Positions 43,366 through 54,789 are shown, numbered from the stretch's first letter. The stretch is DNA of 64,000 nucleotides from Pachyseris speciosa (GCA_016490735.1 JAEMWC010000992.1:1-64000), one strand, 5' to 3'. The notes: a model not told the origin generated them from the letters alone. Numbers and translations: made by a program.

Positions 43366-44477
43366 GGCGCAGCCCGTCTTCAAGCTCTTGCTATGGCTCA
43401 AACTTGAGGGAGCTTGCCGTCAACACTTGCTTTTCCAAATAGCCCAGGGATAGCTCTAACAGTGAGTGGGTGATTGACAGCTGTCCATGAAAACCACAGG
43501 GCTGGGGGGGGCTCTCTTGAGACTTTGACTGCAGTTAAAGTTGCTGACCTTATGTTGAGTGAAAGTTTCAGTTCTAGGCATGCATTGCCAATTGTCTAGG
43601 GCCTGAATGAGAGTTGAATTTTTGAACTCCACTTTGAGGGGGCCTGCTGTTAGGTTCGGGTGGGTGGCTGGCAGGTGTGTGTCAAAAGCACAGGGGTGGG
43701 GAGGGTGGCTCCTTGAGCATTTGACTACATCAAAATTGGGGCTGCCTAGAGAGTCAGTGCAGGTACCTTTTGACAAATCCAGTCAGATAACTACACCATT
43801 TGTTCCAGAACTGCATTCTGGTGGCCATTCTGAGTAAATTGACTGTCAGCAGGTGAATTTGGGCTGAATTTCAGGCGTTCGGCTCTTGATATCTGAGCGA
43901 ATTTGCAAAAACGTACCCGCTAGGTTTTCGCTTGAAGACTGGCGCAGCCCGTCTTCAAGCTCTTGCTGCGGCTCAAACTTGAGTGGACTTGCCGTCAACA
44001 CTTGCTTTTCCAAATAACCCAGGGATAGTTCTAACAGTGAGTGGGTGATTGACAGCTGTCCATCAAAACCACAGGGCTGGGTGGGGGGGGGGGTGGGGGG
44101 CTCTTTTGAGATTTTCACTGCAGTTAAATGTCCTGTCCTTATGTTGAGTGAGAGTTTCAGTTCTAGGCATGCATTGCCAATTGTCTACGGCCTGAATGAG
44201 AGTTTACTTTTTGAACTCCACTTTGAGGGGGCTTGCTGTTAGGTTCGGGTGGGTCGCTGGCAGGTGTGTGTCAAAAGCACAGGGGTGGGGAGGGTGGCTC
44301 CTTGAGCATTTGACTACATCAAAATTGGGGCTGCCTAGAGAGTCAGTGCAGGTACCTTTTGACAAATCCAGTCAGATAACAACACCATTTGTTCCAGAAC
44401 TGCATTCTGGTGGCCATTCAGAGTAAATTGACTGTCAGCAGGTGAATTTGGGCTGAATTTCAGGCGTTCGGCTCTTG

Positions 44478-47467
44478 ATATCTGAGCGAATTTGCAAAAA
44501 CTTACCCGCTAGGTTTTCGCATGAAAGCCTCACTCCCTCTGGAATTTCCAATGATCTTTGGGTTGCGGGTAGCCTGCATAGTAGACGTTAACTAACCCGT
44601 GTTCAAGTTCTTGCTGCGGCTCAAACTTGAGGGGGCTTGCCGTCAACACTTGCTTTTCCAAATATCCCAGAGATAGTTCTAACAGTGAGTGGGTGATTGA
44701 CAGATGTCCATCAAAACCACAGGGCTAGGGGGGGCTCTTTTGAGACTTTGACTGCAGTTAAAGTTGCTGTCCTTATGTTGCGTGAGAGTTTCAGTTCGAA
44801 GCATGCATTGCCAATTGTCTAGGGCCTGAATGAGAGTTTACTTTTTGAACTCCACTTTGAAGGGGCCTGCTGTTAGGTTCGGGTGGGTGGCTGGCAGGTG
44901 TGTGTCAAAAGCACAGGGGTTGGGAGGGTGGCTCCTTGAGCATTTGACTACATCAAAATTGGGGCTGCCTAGAGAGTCAGCGCAGGTACCTTTTGACAAA
45001 TCCAATCAGATAACTACACCATTTGTTCCAGAACTGCATTCTGGTGGCTATTCTGAGTAAATTGACTGTCAGCAGGTGAATTTGGGCTGAATTTCAGGCG
45101 TTCGGCTCTTGATATCTGAGCGAATTTGCAAAAACGTACCCGCTAGGTTTTCGCTTGAAGACTGGCGCAGGCCGTCTTCAAGCTCTTGCTGCGGCTCAAA
45201 CTTGAGGGGACTTGCCGTCAACACTTGCTTTTCCAAATAGCCCAGGGATAGTTCTAAGAGTGAGTGGGTGATTGACAGCTGTTTATCAAAACCACAGGGC
45301 TAAGGGGGCTCTTTTGAGACTTTGACTGCAGTTAAAGTAGCTGTCCTTATGTTGAGTGAGAGTTTCAGTTCTAGTTATGCATTGCCAAATGTCTAGGGCC
45401 TGAATGAGAGTTGAGTTTTTGAACTCCACTTTGAGGGGGACTGCTGTTAGGTTCGGGTGGGTGGCTGGAAGGTGTGTGTCAAAAGCACAGGGGTGGGGAG
45501 GGTGGCTCCTTGAGCATTTGACTACATCAAAATTGGGGCTGCCTAGAGAGTCAGTGCAGGTACCTTTTGACAAATCCAGTCTGATACCTACACCATTTGT
45601 TCCAGAACTGCATTCTGGTGGCCATTCTGAGTAAATTTACTGTCATCAGGTGAATTTGGGCTGAATTTCAGGAGTTCGGCTCTTGATATCTCAGCGAATT
45701 TGCAAAAACGTACCCGCTAGGTTTTCGCTTGAAGACGGGCGCAGCCCGTCTTCAAGATCTTGCTGCGGCTCAAACTTGAGAGGGCTTGCCGTCAACACTT
45801 GCTTTTCCAAATAGCCCAGGGATAGTTCTAACAGTGAGTAGGTGATTGACAGCTGTCCATAACAACCACAGGGCTGGGGGGGGGGTCTTTTGAGACTTTG
45901 ACTGCAGTTAAACTTGCTGTCCTTACGTTGAGTGAGAGTTTCAGTTCTAGGCATGCATTGCCAATTGTCTAGGGCCTGAATGAGAGTTGACTTTTTTAAC
46001 TCCACTTTGAGGGGGACTGCTGTTAGGTTCGGGTGGGTGGCTGGCAGGTGTGTGTCAAAAGCACAGGGGTGGGGAGGGTGGCTCCTTGAGCATTTGACTA
46101 CATCAAAATTGGGGCTGCCTAGAGAGTCAGTGCAGGTACCTTTTGACAAATCCAGTCAGATAACTTCACCATTTGTTCCAGAACTGCATTCTGGTGGCCA
46201 TTCTGAGTAAATTAACTGTCAGCAGGTGAATTTGGGCTGAATTTCAGGCGTTCGGCTCTTGATATCTGAGCGAATTTGCAAAAACTTACCCGCTAGGTTT
46301 TCGCTTGAAGACGGGCTCAGCCTGTCGTCAAGATCTTGCTGCAGCTCAAACTTGAGGGGGCTTGCCGTCAACACTTGCTTTTCCAAATAGCCCAGGGATA
46401 GTTTTAACAGTGAGTGGGTGATTGACAGCTGTGCATCAAAACCACAGGGCTGGGGGGCTCTTTTGAGACTTTGACTGCAGTTAAAGTTGCTGTCCTTATG
46501 TTGAGGGAGAGTTTCAGTTCTAGGCATGCTTGCCAATTGTCTAGGGCCTGAATGAGAGTTTACGTTTTGACCTCCGCTTTGAGGGGGCCTGCTGTTAGGT
46601 TCGGGTGGGTGGCTTGCAGGTGTGTGTCAAAAGCACAGGGGTTGGGAGGGTGGCTCCTTGAGCATTTGACTACATCAAAATTGGGGCTGCCTAGAGAGTC
46701 AGTGCAGGTACCTTTTGACAAATCCAGTCAGATAACTACACCATTTGTTCCAGAACTGCATTCTGGTTGCCATTCTGAGTCAATTGACTGTCATCAGGTG
46801 AATTTGGGCTGAATTTCAAGCGTTCGGCTCTTGATATCTGAGCGAATTTGCAAAAACTTACCCGCTAGGTTTTCGCATGAAAGCCTCACTCCCTCTGGAA
46901 TTTCCAATGATCTTTGGGTTGTGGGTAGCCTGCATAGTAGACGTTAACTAACCCGTGTTCAAGCTCTTGCTGGGGCTCAAACTTGAGGGGGCTTGCCGTC
47001 AACACTTGCTTTTCCAAATAGCCCAGAGATAGTTCTAACAGTGAGTGGGTGATTGACAGCTGTCCATCAAAACCACAGGGCTGGGGGGGGCTCTTTTGAG
47101 ACTTTGACTGCAGTTAAAGTTGCTGTCCTTATGTTAAGTGAGAGTTTCAGTTCTAGGCATGCATTGCCAATTGTCTAGGGCCTGAATGAGAGTTTACTTT
47201 TTGAACTCCACTTTGAGGGGGCTTGCTGTTAGGTTCGGGTGGGTCGCTGGCAGGTGTGTGTCAAAAGCACAGGGGTGGGGAGGGTGGCTCCTTGAGCATT
47301 TGACTACATCAAAATTGGGGCTGCCTAGAGAGTCAGTGCAGGTACCTTTTGACAAATCCAGTCAGATAACAACACCATTTGTTCCAGAACTGCATTCTGG
47401 TGGCCATTCAGAGTAAATTGACTGTCAGCAGGTGAATTTGGGCTGAATTTCAGGCGTTCGGCTCTTG
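44478..47467. repeat. Higher-order repeat 1 (B-A-A-A-B)
   Basis: Five units over 2990 bp. Diagnostic variants match the next block at the same offset: GATATCTCAGCG (45685/48679), GACTTTTTTAACTCC (45985/48979), TGTTTATCAAAACC (45275/48270), GGCTTGCAGG (46611/49606). Confidence 0.8.
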
Positions 47468-50359
47468 ATATCTGAGCGAATTTGCAAAAACTTACCCGCT
47501 AGGTTTTCGCATGAAAGCCTCACTCCCTCTGGAATTTCCAATGATCTTTGGGTTGCGGGTAGCCTGCATAGTAGACGTTAACTAACCCGTGTTCAAGCTC
47601 TTGCTGCGGCTCAAACTTGAGAGGGCTTGCCGTCAACACTTGGTTTTCCAAATAGCCCAGAGATAGTTCTAACAGTGAGTGGGTGATTGACAGCTGTCCA
47701 TCAAAACCACAGGGCTGGGGGGGGCTCTTTTGAGACTTTCACTGCAGTTAAAGTTGCTGTCCTTATGTTAAGTAAGAGTTTCAGTTCTAGGCATGCATTG
47801 CCAATTGTCTAGGGCCTGAATGAGAGTTTACTTTTTGAACTTTACTTTGAAGGGGCCTGCTGTTAGGTTCGGGTGGGTGGCTGGGAGGTGTGTGTCAAAA
47901 GCACAGGGGTGGGGAGGGTGGCTCCTTGAGCATTTGACTACATCAAAATTGGGCTGCCTAGAGAGTCAGTGCAGGTACCTTTTGACAAATCCAATAAGAT
48001 AACTACACCATTTGTTCCAGAACTGCATTGTGGTGGCCATTCTGAGTCAATTGACTGTCAGCAGGTAAATTTGGGCTGAATTTCAGGCGTTCGGTTCTTG
48101 ATATCTGAGCGATTTTGGAAAAACGTACCCGCTAGGTTTTCGCTTGAAGACGGGCGCAGTTCGTCTTCAAGCTCTTGCTGCGGCTCAAACTTAAGGGGAC
48201 TTGCCGTCAACACTTGCTTTTTCAAATAGCCCAGGGATAGTTCTAAGAGTGAGTGGGTGATTGACAGCTGTTTATCAAAACCACAGGGCTGGGGGGGGGG
48301 CTCTTTTGAGAATTTGACTGCAGTTAAAGTTGCTGTCCTTATGTTGAGTGAGAGTTTCAGTTCTAGGAATGCATTGCCAATTGTCTAGGGCCTGAATGAG
48401 AGTTCACTTTTTGAACTCCACTTTGAGGGGGACTTCTGTTAGGTTCGGGTGGGTGGCTGGCAGGTGTGTGTCAAAAGCACAGGGGTGGGGAGGGTGGCTC
48501 CTTGAGCATTTGACAACATCAAAATTGGGGCTGCCTAGAGAGTCAGTGCAGGTACCTTTTGACAAATCCAGTCTGATAACTACACCATTTGTTCCAGAAC
48601 TGCATTCTGGTGGCCATTCTGAGTAAATTGACTGTCAGCAGGTGAATTTAGGCTGAATTTCAGGCGTTCGGCTCTTGATATCTCAGCGAATTTGCAAAAA
48701 CGTACCCGCTAGGTTTTCGGTTGAAGACGGGCGCAGCCCGTCTTCAAGATCTTGCTGCGGCTCAAACTTGAGAGGGCTTGCCGTCAACACTTGCTTTTCC
48801 AAATAGCCCAGGGATAGTTCGAACAGCGAGTAGGTGATTGACAGCTGTCCATCAAAACCACAGGGCTGGGGGGGGGTCTTTTGAGACTTTGACTGCAGTT
48901 AAAGTTGCTGTCCTTACGTTGAGTGAGGGTTTCAGTTCTAGGCATGCATTACCAATTGTCTAGGGCCTGAATGAGAGTTGACTTTTTTAACTCCACTTTG
49001 AGGGGGCCTGCTGTTAGGTTCGGGTGGGTGGCTGGCAGGTGTGTGTCAAAAGTACAGGGGTGAGGAGGGTGGCTTCTTGAGCATTTGACTAGATCAAAAT
49101 TGGGGCTGCCTAGAGAGTCAGTGCAGGTACCTTTTGACAAATCCAGTCAGATAACTACACCATTTGTTCCAGAACTGCATTCTGGTGGCCATTCTGAGTA
49201 AATTAACTGTCAGCAGGTGAATTTGGGCTGAATTTCAGGCGTTCGGCTCTTGATATCTGAGCGAATTTGCAAAAACGTACCCGCTAGGTTTTCGGTTGAA
49301 GACGGGCTCAGCCTGTCTTCAAGATCTTGCTGCGGCTCAAACTTGAGGGGGCTTGCCCTCAACACTTGCTTTTCCAAATAGCCCAGGGATAGTTTTAACA
49401 GTGAGTGGGTGATTGACTGCTGTCCATCAAAACCACAGGGCTGGGAGGGGGTTCTTTTGAGACTTTGACTGCAGTTAAAGTTGCTGTCCTTATGTTGAGT
49501 GAGAGTTTCAGTTCTAGGCATGCATTGCCAATTGTCTAGGGCCTGAATGAGAGTTTACGTTTTGAACTCCGCTTTGAGGGGGCCTGCTGTTAGGTTCGGG
49601 TGGGTGGCTTGCAGGTGTGTGTCAAAAGCACAGGGGTTGGGAGGGTGGCTCCTTGAGCATTTGACTACATTAAAATTGGGGCTGCCTAGAGAGTCAGTGC
49701 AGGTACCTTTTGACAAATCCAGTCAGTTAACTACACAATTTGTTCCAGAACTGCGTTGTGGTGGCCATTCTGAGTAAATTGACAGTCAGCAGGTGAATTT
49801 GGGCTGAATTTCAGGCGTTCGGCTCTTGATATCTGAGCGAATTTGCAAAAACGTACCCGCTAGGTTTTCGCATGAAAGCCTCACTCCCTCTGGAGTTTTC
49901 AATGATCTTTGGGTGGCGGGTAGCCTGCATAGTAGACGTTAACTAACCCGTCTTCAAGCTCTTGCTGCGGCTCAAACTTGAGGGGGCTTGCCGTCAACAC
50001 TTGCTTTTCCAAATAGCCCAGAGATAGTTCTAACAGTGGGTGGGTGATTGACAGCTGTCCATTAAAACCAAAGGCTGGGGGGGGGGCTCTTTTGAGACTT
50101 TGACTGCAGTTAAAGTTGCTGTCCTTATGTTAAGTGAGAGTTTCAGTGCTAGGCATGCGTTGCCAATTGTCTAGGGCCTGAATGAGAGTTTACGTTTTGA
50201 ACTCCGCTTTGAAGGGGCCTGCTGTTAGGTTCGGGTGGGTGGCTGGCAGGTGTGTGTCAAAAGAACATGGGTGGGGAGGGTGGCTCCTTGAGCATTTGAC
50301 TATATCAAAATTGGGGCTGCCTAGAGAGTCAGTGCAGGTACCTTTTGACAAATCCAGTC

Positions 50360-50362
<3 letters not shown>
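47468..50362. repeat. Higher-order repeat 2 (B-A-A-A-B, cut by TA tract)
   Basis: Repeats the preceding block with a 2990-bp offset; its last unit is cut at CAGTCAGATA where the (TA)n tract begins. The ~90-bp type-B insert at 49870-49950 carries private changes (GGAGTTTTCAATG). Confidence 0.8.

Positions 50363-50423
<61 letters not shown>
50362..50423. repeat. (TA)n microsatellite 9
   Basis: Right border of the array; the internal phrase CAGTCAGATAACTACACC is replaced by CAGTCAGATATATA. Confidence 0.95.
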
Positions 50424-50426
<3 letters not shown>

Positions 50427-50452
50427 TTGAATAAATGTTTGAAAGAAAATTT

Positions 50453-50523
50453 GCCCTGAGCGGGTTTTGAACCCTCGTCCCCCGTATACTAGTCGGTTGT
50501 GAAGACCACTACACTATCAGGAC
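50453..50523 (-). tRNA. tRNA-like SINE head 1
   Basis: Minus strand: GTCCTGATAGTGTAGTGG, an AGT loop and GGGTTCAAAACCCGC, with acceptor-type ends GTCCTGA/TCAGGGC pairing over 7 bp. Likely SINE-derived, not a functional gene, because it sits inside a longer repeat. Confidence 0.5.
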
Positions 50524-50822
50524 AACTATGCTGGCGACACGGCAATCGAAGATGTGACTTTACGTGATCGAAGACGTGGCATTCTGGGAAATTTTACTTT
50601 CTTAGGTTACAAGGCAGGGAAAGCTTATATAACTCCATTTGAAACCCAACTAAGGATCAATTACTGACACACGACCGAAGTCAACGTAGCGGATGACAAA
50701 GGAGGATCAAATTACGGATACAGGCTTATTTCAATTAATTAAATTCTGTATATGAGGGAAACCATAACCCTGTACACCCCAAATAACCATATTTTCATTG
50801 AATAATGTTTGAAAGAAAATTT

Positions 50823-50852
50823 GCCCTGAGCGGGATTTGAACCCACGTCCCC
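50823..50852 (-). tRNA. Truncated tRNA-like SINE head 2
   Basis: Only the T-arm and 3' acceptor half (inverse of GGGTTCAAATCCCGCTCAGG) is present before the sequence switches to the fold-back arm at 50853. Confidence 0.45.
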
Positions 50853-50942
50853 CTTGTCACCTAAGAAAGTAAAATTTTCCGGGATGCCACGTCTTCGATC
50901 ACGTAAAGTCACATCTTCGATTGCCGTGTCGCCAGCATGGTT

Positions 50943-51014
50943 GTCCTGATGGTGTAGTGGTCATCACACCGGACTAGTATACGGGGGTACGTGGGTTCAA
51001 ATCCCGCTCAGGGC
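50943..51014 (+). tRNA. tRNA-like sequence, anticodon loop AGT
   Basis: 72 nt. Acceptor GTCCTGA pairs with TCAGGGC (one G-U), A-box TGATGGTGTAGTGG, T-arm GTGGGTTCAAATCCCGC is intact, loop CTAGTAT would read AGT (Thr). The anticodon stem CCGGA/ACGGG has two mismatches and an odd variable region, so a working tRNA is doubtful. Confidence 0.5.
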
Positions 51015-51091
51015 AAATTTTCTTTCAAACATTTATTCAATGAAAATATGATTATTTGGGGTGTACAGGGTTAGGGTTTCCCTCATATACA

Positions 51092-51093
<2 letters not shown>

Positions 51094-51178
<85 letters not shown>
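51094..51178. repeat. (TA)n microsatellite 10
   Basis: An 84-bp TA tract between the tRNA-like cluster and the DIRS 5' region. Confidence 0.95.
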
Positions 51179-51179
<1 letters not shown>

Positions 51180-51400
51180 CGTTGAAGGTCGTAGTTGCCC
51201 GTAAATATAAAACAGAAGATACGCTTATAACTATTCCCTCTTGCTTTCATGCACCATTACGGCCATTATCCCTGTTGGAAAAAAAGACAACTTTTCAGGC
51301 AAGTCTTCTTTACTTTCTTGTGCCTTTTACCGGATTGTGGTCATATGAATTAACAATGACGTTTTAACAAAGGGAGTGACTCTCGGTAAATGCTCGCGGC

Positions 51401-51977
51401 ATGGCAAAGCCAAAGGTATTGATCCTTGGCCATTCTTTTATCCGTCGCTTAGAACAATTTGTTGCCACATGCTCCCAAGTTAACCACCAATTTATGTTAG
51501 ATGAAGCTGCCATGTTTCAATGGCATGGTGTCGGGGAAGAACTGTAGCTAAAACGATGCGGCACGACCTCCATGTGGTCGCTTCGTTTGCTCCTGACATT
51601 GTGATCTTACAGTTGGGAACAAATGATCTTTCCCGGCTTGACCCACTTGTCGTGGGGTCTTCTTTGGAGGAGCTAGTGCGTCTTCTGCACGATCACTTTA
51701 ACGTTAAGGTAATTTGTGTCTGCCAGACCATTTATCGGGGAGCTGACTAGGTGGCTTTCAATGTGCGTGTCCGCGCGCTCTCCAATTATATGAAAACATT
51801 CCTAGAGCCACTCCCTTTTTCTTTTTTGTGGGGCACCGAGGTTTTTGGAACATAACTCAGACTTTTCTTGGCTGTGATGGTGTACACCTCAATAAGCAAG
51901 GGAGTATAAATTGTATCGTAGTTTACGGGGGGCTGTTTTAAAGTCATTGCGTCTATATGCAAAGGTCAGCCACTGAG
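51401..51977 (+). pseudogene. SGNH-hydrolase domain protein of the DIRS element (frameshifted)
   Basis: The ATG at 51401 opens MAKPKVLILGHSFIRRLEQF, with the nucleophile Ser in the GHSF block I. After a frameshift near 51530, the frame at 51520-51750 reads IVILQLGTNDL (block III, GTND) and a conserved helix. Two further shifts lead to GCDGVHLNKQG near 51870-51895, the Asp-x-x-His pair of block V. The family includes esterases and acetylhydrolases; in retroelements the role is unknown. All catalytic blocks survive although the frame does not. Confidence 0.7.
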
Positions 51978-52601
51978 CTCGTACTCTTCGTTTTAATTTT
52001 TTTTCTGTATCACTGAGCCATTCCTTTGTAATATTTATGTATGTTTTCACGCCCAGCCGTGTTTTTATAGCCGATTTATTAGCTTTGTTCTCTTGTGTTG
52101 GCGGTAATTTGCCACATAATGACATTGCTGTTCTTGAAGGCATTTAACATTTGTCGGCTGATCTACCTAGCCACATGTCTGCACAGTACATAAGTGTGCC
52201 TTTGTTATACCGGCTGTGGTCTTTGTTTATTGTTTGCTTGCAGTTACCGTATGAGTGTACAACCCCTTTGACCGCCTAAATTTTAGGTGTGTCCAATGCA
52301 CTCGGTATTACTGTCAATGCATTTTTTTTGTTTTTGTTTTGGTTCTCAATGGAAATGGGCCTTTTTTTTTTCGCCTTTTTCATGCGTTTCGTGATACAGT
52401 GACCCTGTTGAACAGAAACCAGAAGTTTCCTGTTTTTGCATACCCTACATTTTTGTTTTGCGATGACTTTAATTCGGCACCCAACGCAACAGTTTTCCGG
52501 GTATGTTATTTCCTTCCTGACTTTCTGATACATTATCTGTGGTTTCGCTATCAACTAACATTTCTCATTATGTACAGTAGTTATTTTCTTATTGTTGCAT
52601 C

Positions 52602-53707
52602 ATGCCGCCTAAGAAGCGAAACGCTGGTCCTCCCACTACGCGTCGCTCGAAGCGGCCTCGGCTTCCACCTCCCGCTTCGGATAGGGCAGAAACAGGCCCT
52701 ACTGCCGAAGAAGCACCTGATCAAGAGGCAGGGATGATCACGCTGAATATTCAAGCCCTGCAGAGCATTAAAGCAGCCGCTGTCTCGCAAGCTGTCTCCG
52801 ACGCCATGGCGAATTCTACCATGTACCAAACCAGTACCAACCAGCGCAACAATCCTTCTTAGGTGCCATTAGCAGCACCCGATGCTCAGGTGGACCGCTT
52901 GGTAGACAACGAAATGCAGGTATGCAGAGCCAAATCCCAGGGCCTTCTCCTTTGGATGCCGGGGATCAGCCTCGCCAGATCTTTACTTCTATCGGCATAA
53001 ATTTAGGGGCTAGAGTTAGCGATAAACTTAAAGCAAAAATCTGGGCAAATAAATATATAGATTTCGGGGCGTTACTGTCGGTCGCTCCTTCCCGTGAAAA
53101 ATTTGCCTTATCCATGGCCTCATTTGGGGGACCTTCAGGTCAACCTCACCTCACTCTAGAGCCCTGCCACACGCCTAGAAAGGTAACAAATATACAACAG
53201 TGGCTTAACGCTTTTAACACTTTTGTGGCAATTTATTCGGAGCGAGAGGCGGGCGACGCCCCGAAACTAATGAAATATTGTGAAGTGGTGCGTGATCTTT
53301 CGAATAAGTTGGGGGACTGGCTTTATTATGACGAACAGTTCCGTTACCTGAGGCAATCTGCCCCTGAGAGTTACCCCTGGGATCAGGTCCATTGGGAACT
53401 ATGGCTCCGTGCGATGACGAATTTTCGTGGTAAACCTCGATCACCCGCCAGTAGTGATAGGGTTACCCCACGAACACGTTTTCGCTCCACCACAAGCACT
53501 TTCCCAAGGGGGACATGCTGGAATTTTCACGCCGGTCGGCAATGCCGGGGATGCCACTATGAACACGTCTGCTTTAAATGTGGTGCCAAACATCCCGCGA
53601 GTCAATGTCAAGTCCCCTCAACCAATCAGCGATCTACCCCTGTTAAATCCGGACCGTCAGCTCAATCTCCAAGTGTCCCGCCAACCGGTCACCCCCGTAA
53701 AAGCTGA
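52602..53707 (+). pseudogene. Gag-like protein of the DIRS element (frameshifted)
   Basis: The basic, Pro-rich N-terminus (PPKKRNAGPPTTRRSKRPRL) ends at a stop at 52860; the frame at 52922-53707 continues with a globular region (GINLGARVSDKLKAKIWANK, KLMKYCEVVRDLS) and a CCCH/CCHC-like zinc-binding tail (CWNFHAGRQCRGCHYEHVCF, FKCGAKHPASQC). This matches DIRS Gag, which packages RNA. The Gag end overlaps the RT frame by about 280 bp. Confidence 0.75.
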
Positions 53708-54654
53708 TCGGCTTGAACACTTGTTAACCGGGTATAGTCCGACCCTCAAAAAATACTTAATTGACGGTTTTCGACGTGGCTTTCGCATTTATTATATCGG
53801 TGGTATATCTGCTTTTGAGTCCCCAAATTTACAAAGTGCTTTGCAAAATCCCGAAGTTGTCCTTGCCAAATTAATGAAGGAGTTAATTGCTGGTAGGATT
53901 GCGGGCCCTTTCCAAACCGGACCCTTTCCTGTTTTTCGCACGTCGCCTATTGGCATAGTTTCCAATAAGACCGCTAATGAGTTCAGGTTAATTCACCATC
54001 TATCTTACCCCAGAGGCTCTTCTATTAACGATTCCATTCACGACGACTGTGCCTTATGCTACTATCAATGACGCAGTTAATGTTCTTAAAAAATTAGGAG
54101 CGGGTTGTTAACTGGCGACAACAGATATCAAGTCGGCATTTCGTATTATTCCCGTTCACCCCCTGGATTATCCCTTACTTGGCATCAAATGGGCCAATCA
54201 GTTTTATTTTGACCGTTGTTTAGCAATGGGGTTAAAGTCTAGTTGTGCTATTTCCGAAAAGTTCAGTTCTTCTTTAGAGTGGCTCGCCGTGCGCCACTTA
54301 AAGGTTTCTGCTGTTCTGCATATTTTAGATGACTTTCTCTTTATCGCCTCTGGTGAGGATAAATGTCGCACAGACCTCTCTAATTTCCTTGCCATGTGCG
54401 ATTTCCTTGGGGTTCCTATCGCTCAAGAAAAAACTGTAGGACCCGATATCACTTTACAATTTGCTGGCATAGAGCTCGATTCTGTCCGGCAGGAGGCTAT
54501 GCTACCGTTAGAAAAGCTTACTAAATCTCGCACCTTACTTCGTCAATTTCTACAACAGCGCTCAGTCGTTCTTCGTGACCTGCAGTCCTTAATTGGCCTA
54601 TTGAATTTTTTTGTTCCGTTATCGTCCCCGGGCGTGCGTTTTGACGCCGCTTAA
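53590..54654 (+). pseudogene. DIRS reverse transcriptase domain (frameshifted)
   Basis: Frame one (to 54071) has the region before the palm: RLEHLLTGYSPTLKKYLIDG, GPFPVFRTSPIGIV and EFRLIHHLSYPRGSSIND. A frameshift near 54040 and a stop at 54107 precede block 3, TTDIKSAFRIIPVHP. The last frame (54226-54654) has AMGLKSSCAISEKFSSSLEW and the catalytic ILDDFLFI. Together these are the standard DIRS RT blocks. Confidence 0.8.
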
Positions 54655-54789
54655 TTGATCTTACCGCAGGTACGACACGCCCTCATCACCACATCAGTTT
54701 AAACCAGGCAGCTAAAGAAGATATACGTATGGTTACCATTTTTAGACCGTTTTAATGGCAAAGCATTTTTTCTATCCGATCGTTGGGAA

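Larger units (their letters stand above)
42935..50362. repeat. Tandem array of ~575/634-bp units (satellite with higher-order order)
   Basis: About 13 units, each starting near GATATCTGAGCGAATTTGC: 42930, 43352 (short), 43890, 44478, 45110, 45685, 46262, 46834, 47468, 48100, 48679, 49253, 49829. Type A (~575 bp) has a perfect hairpin (GCTTGAAGACGGGC, loop GCA, inverse arm). Type B (~634 bp) has ~90 bp of other sequence in its place. Order: A, A(short), A, B, A, A, A, B, B, A, A, A, B. Each unit is internally dimeric. A 76-codon plus-strand ORF (ATGAGAGTT... to GGHSE) recurs in most units and overlaps a minus-strand ORF of up to 152 codons. Identity between units is about 93-98 percent by eye. 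Function unknown. Confidence 0.9.
50424..51093. mobile_element. Palindromic cluster of tRNA-like SINE copies
   Basis: 50430-50610 is the inverse of about 50860-51045, and 50737-50852 is the inverse of 50978-51093, so three partial copies lie in minus, minus, plus order. Each carries a tRNA-like head, TTTGAAAGAAAATTTGCCC context and ATTTATTCAATG. Both outer ends meet (TA)n tracts. Confidence 0.7.

Noticed and set aside
42935..50362. CRISPR array or protein-repeat gene as explanation of the regular repeats
   Set aside because: Units are ~600 bp without short spacers, and the genome is eukaryotic; coding is possible but frame shifts in the G-run argue against one continuous gene.
42935..50362. 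Hammerhead ribozyme within the satellite units (as in some repeat families)
   Set aside because: No CTGANGA followed by a hairpin and GAAA was found on either strand of the unit.
50943..51014. Functional tRNA-Thr gene
   Set aside because: Anticodon stem has two mismatches and the sequence is part of a palindromic SINE cluster.
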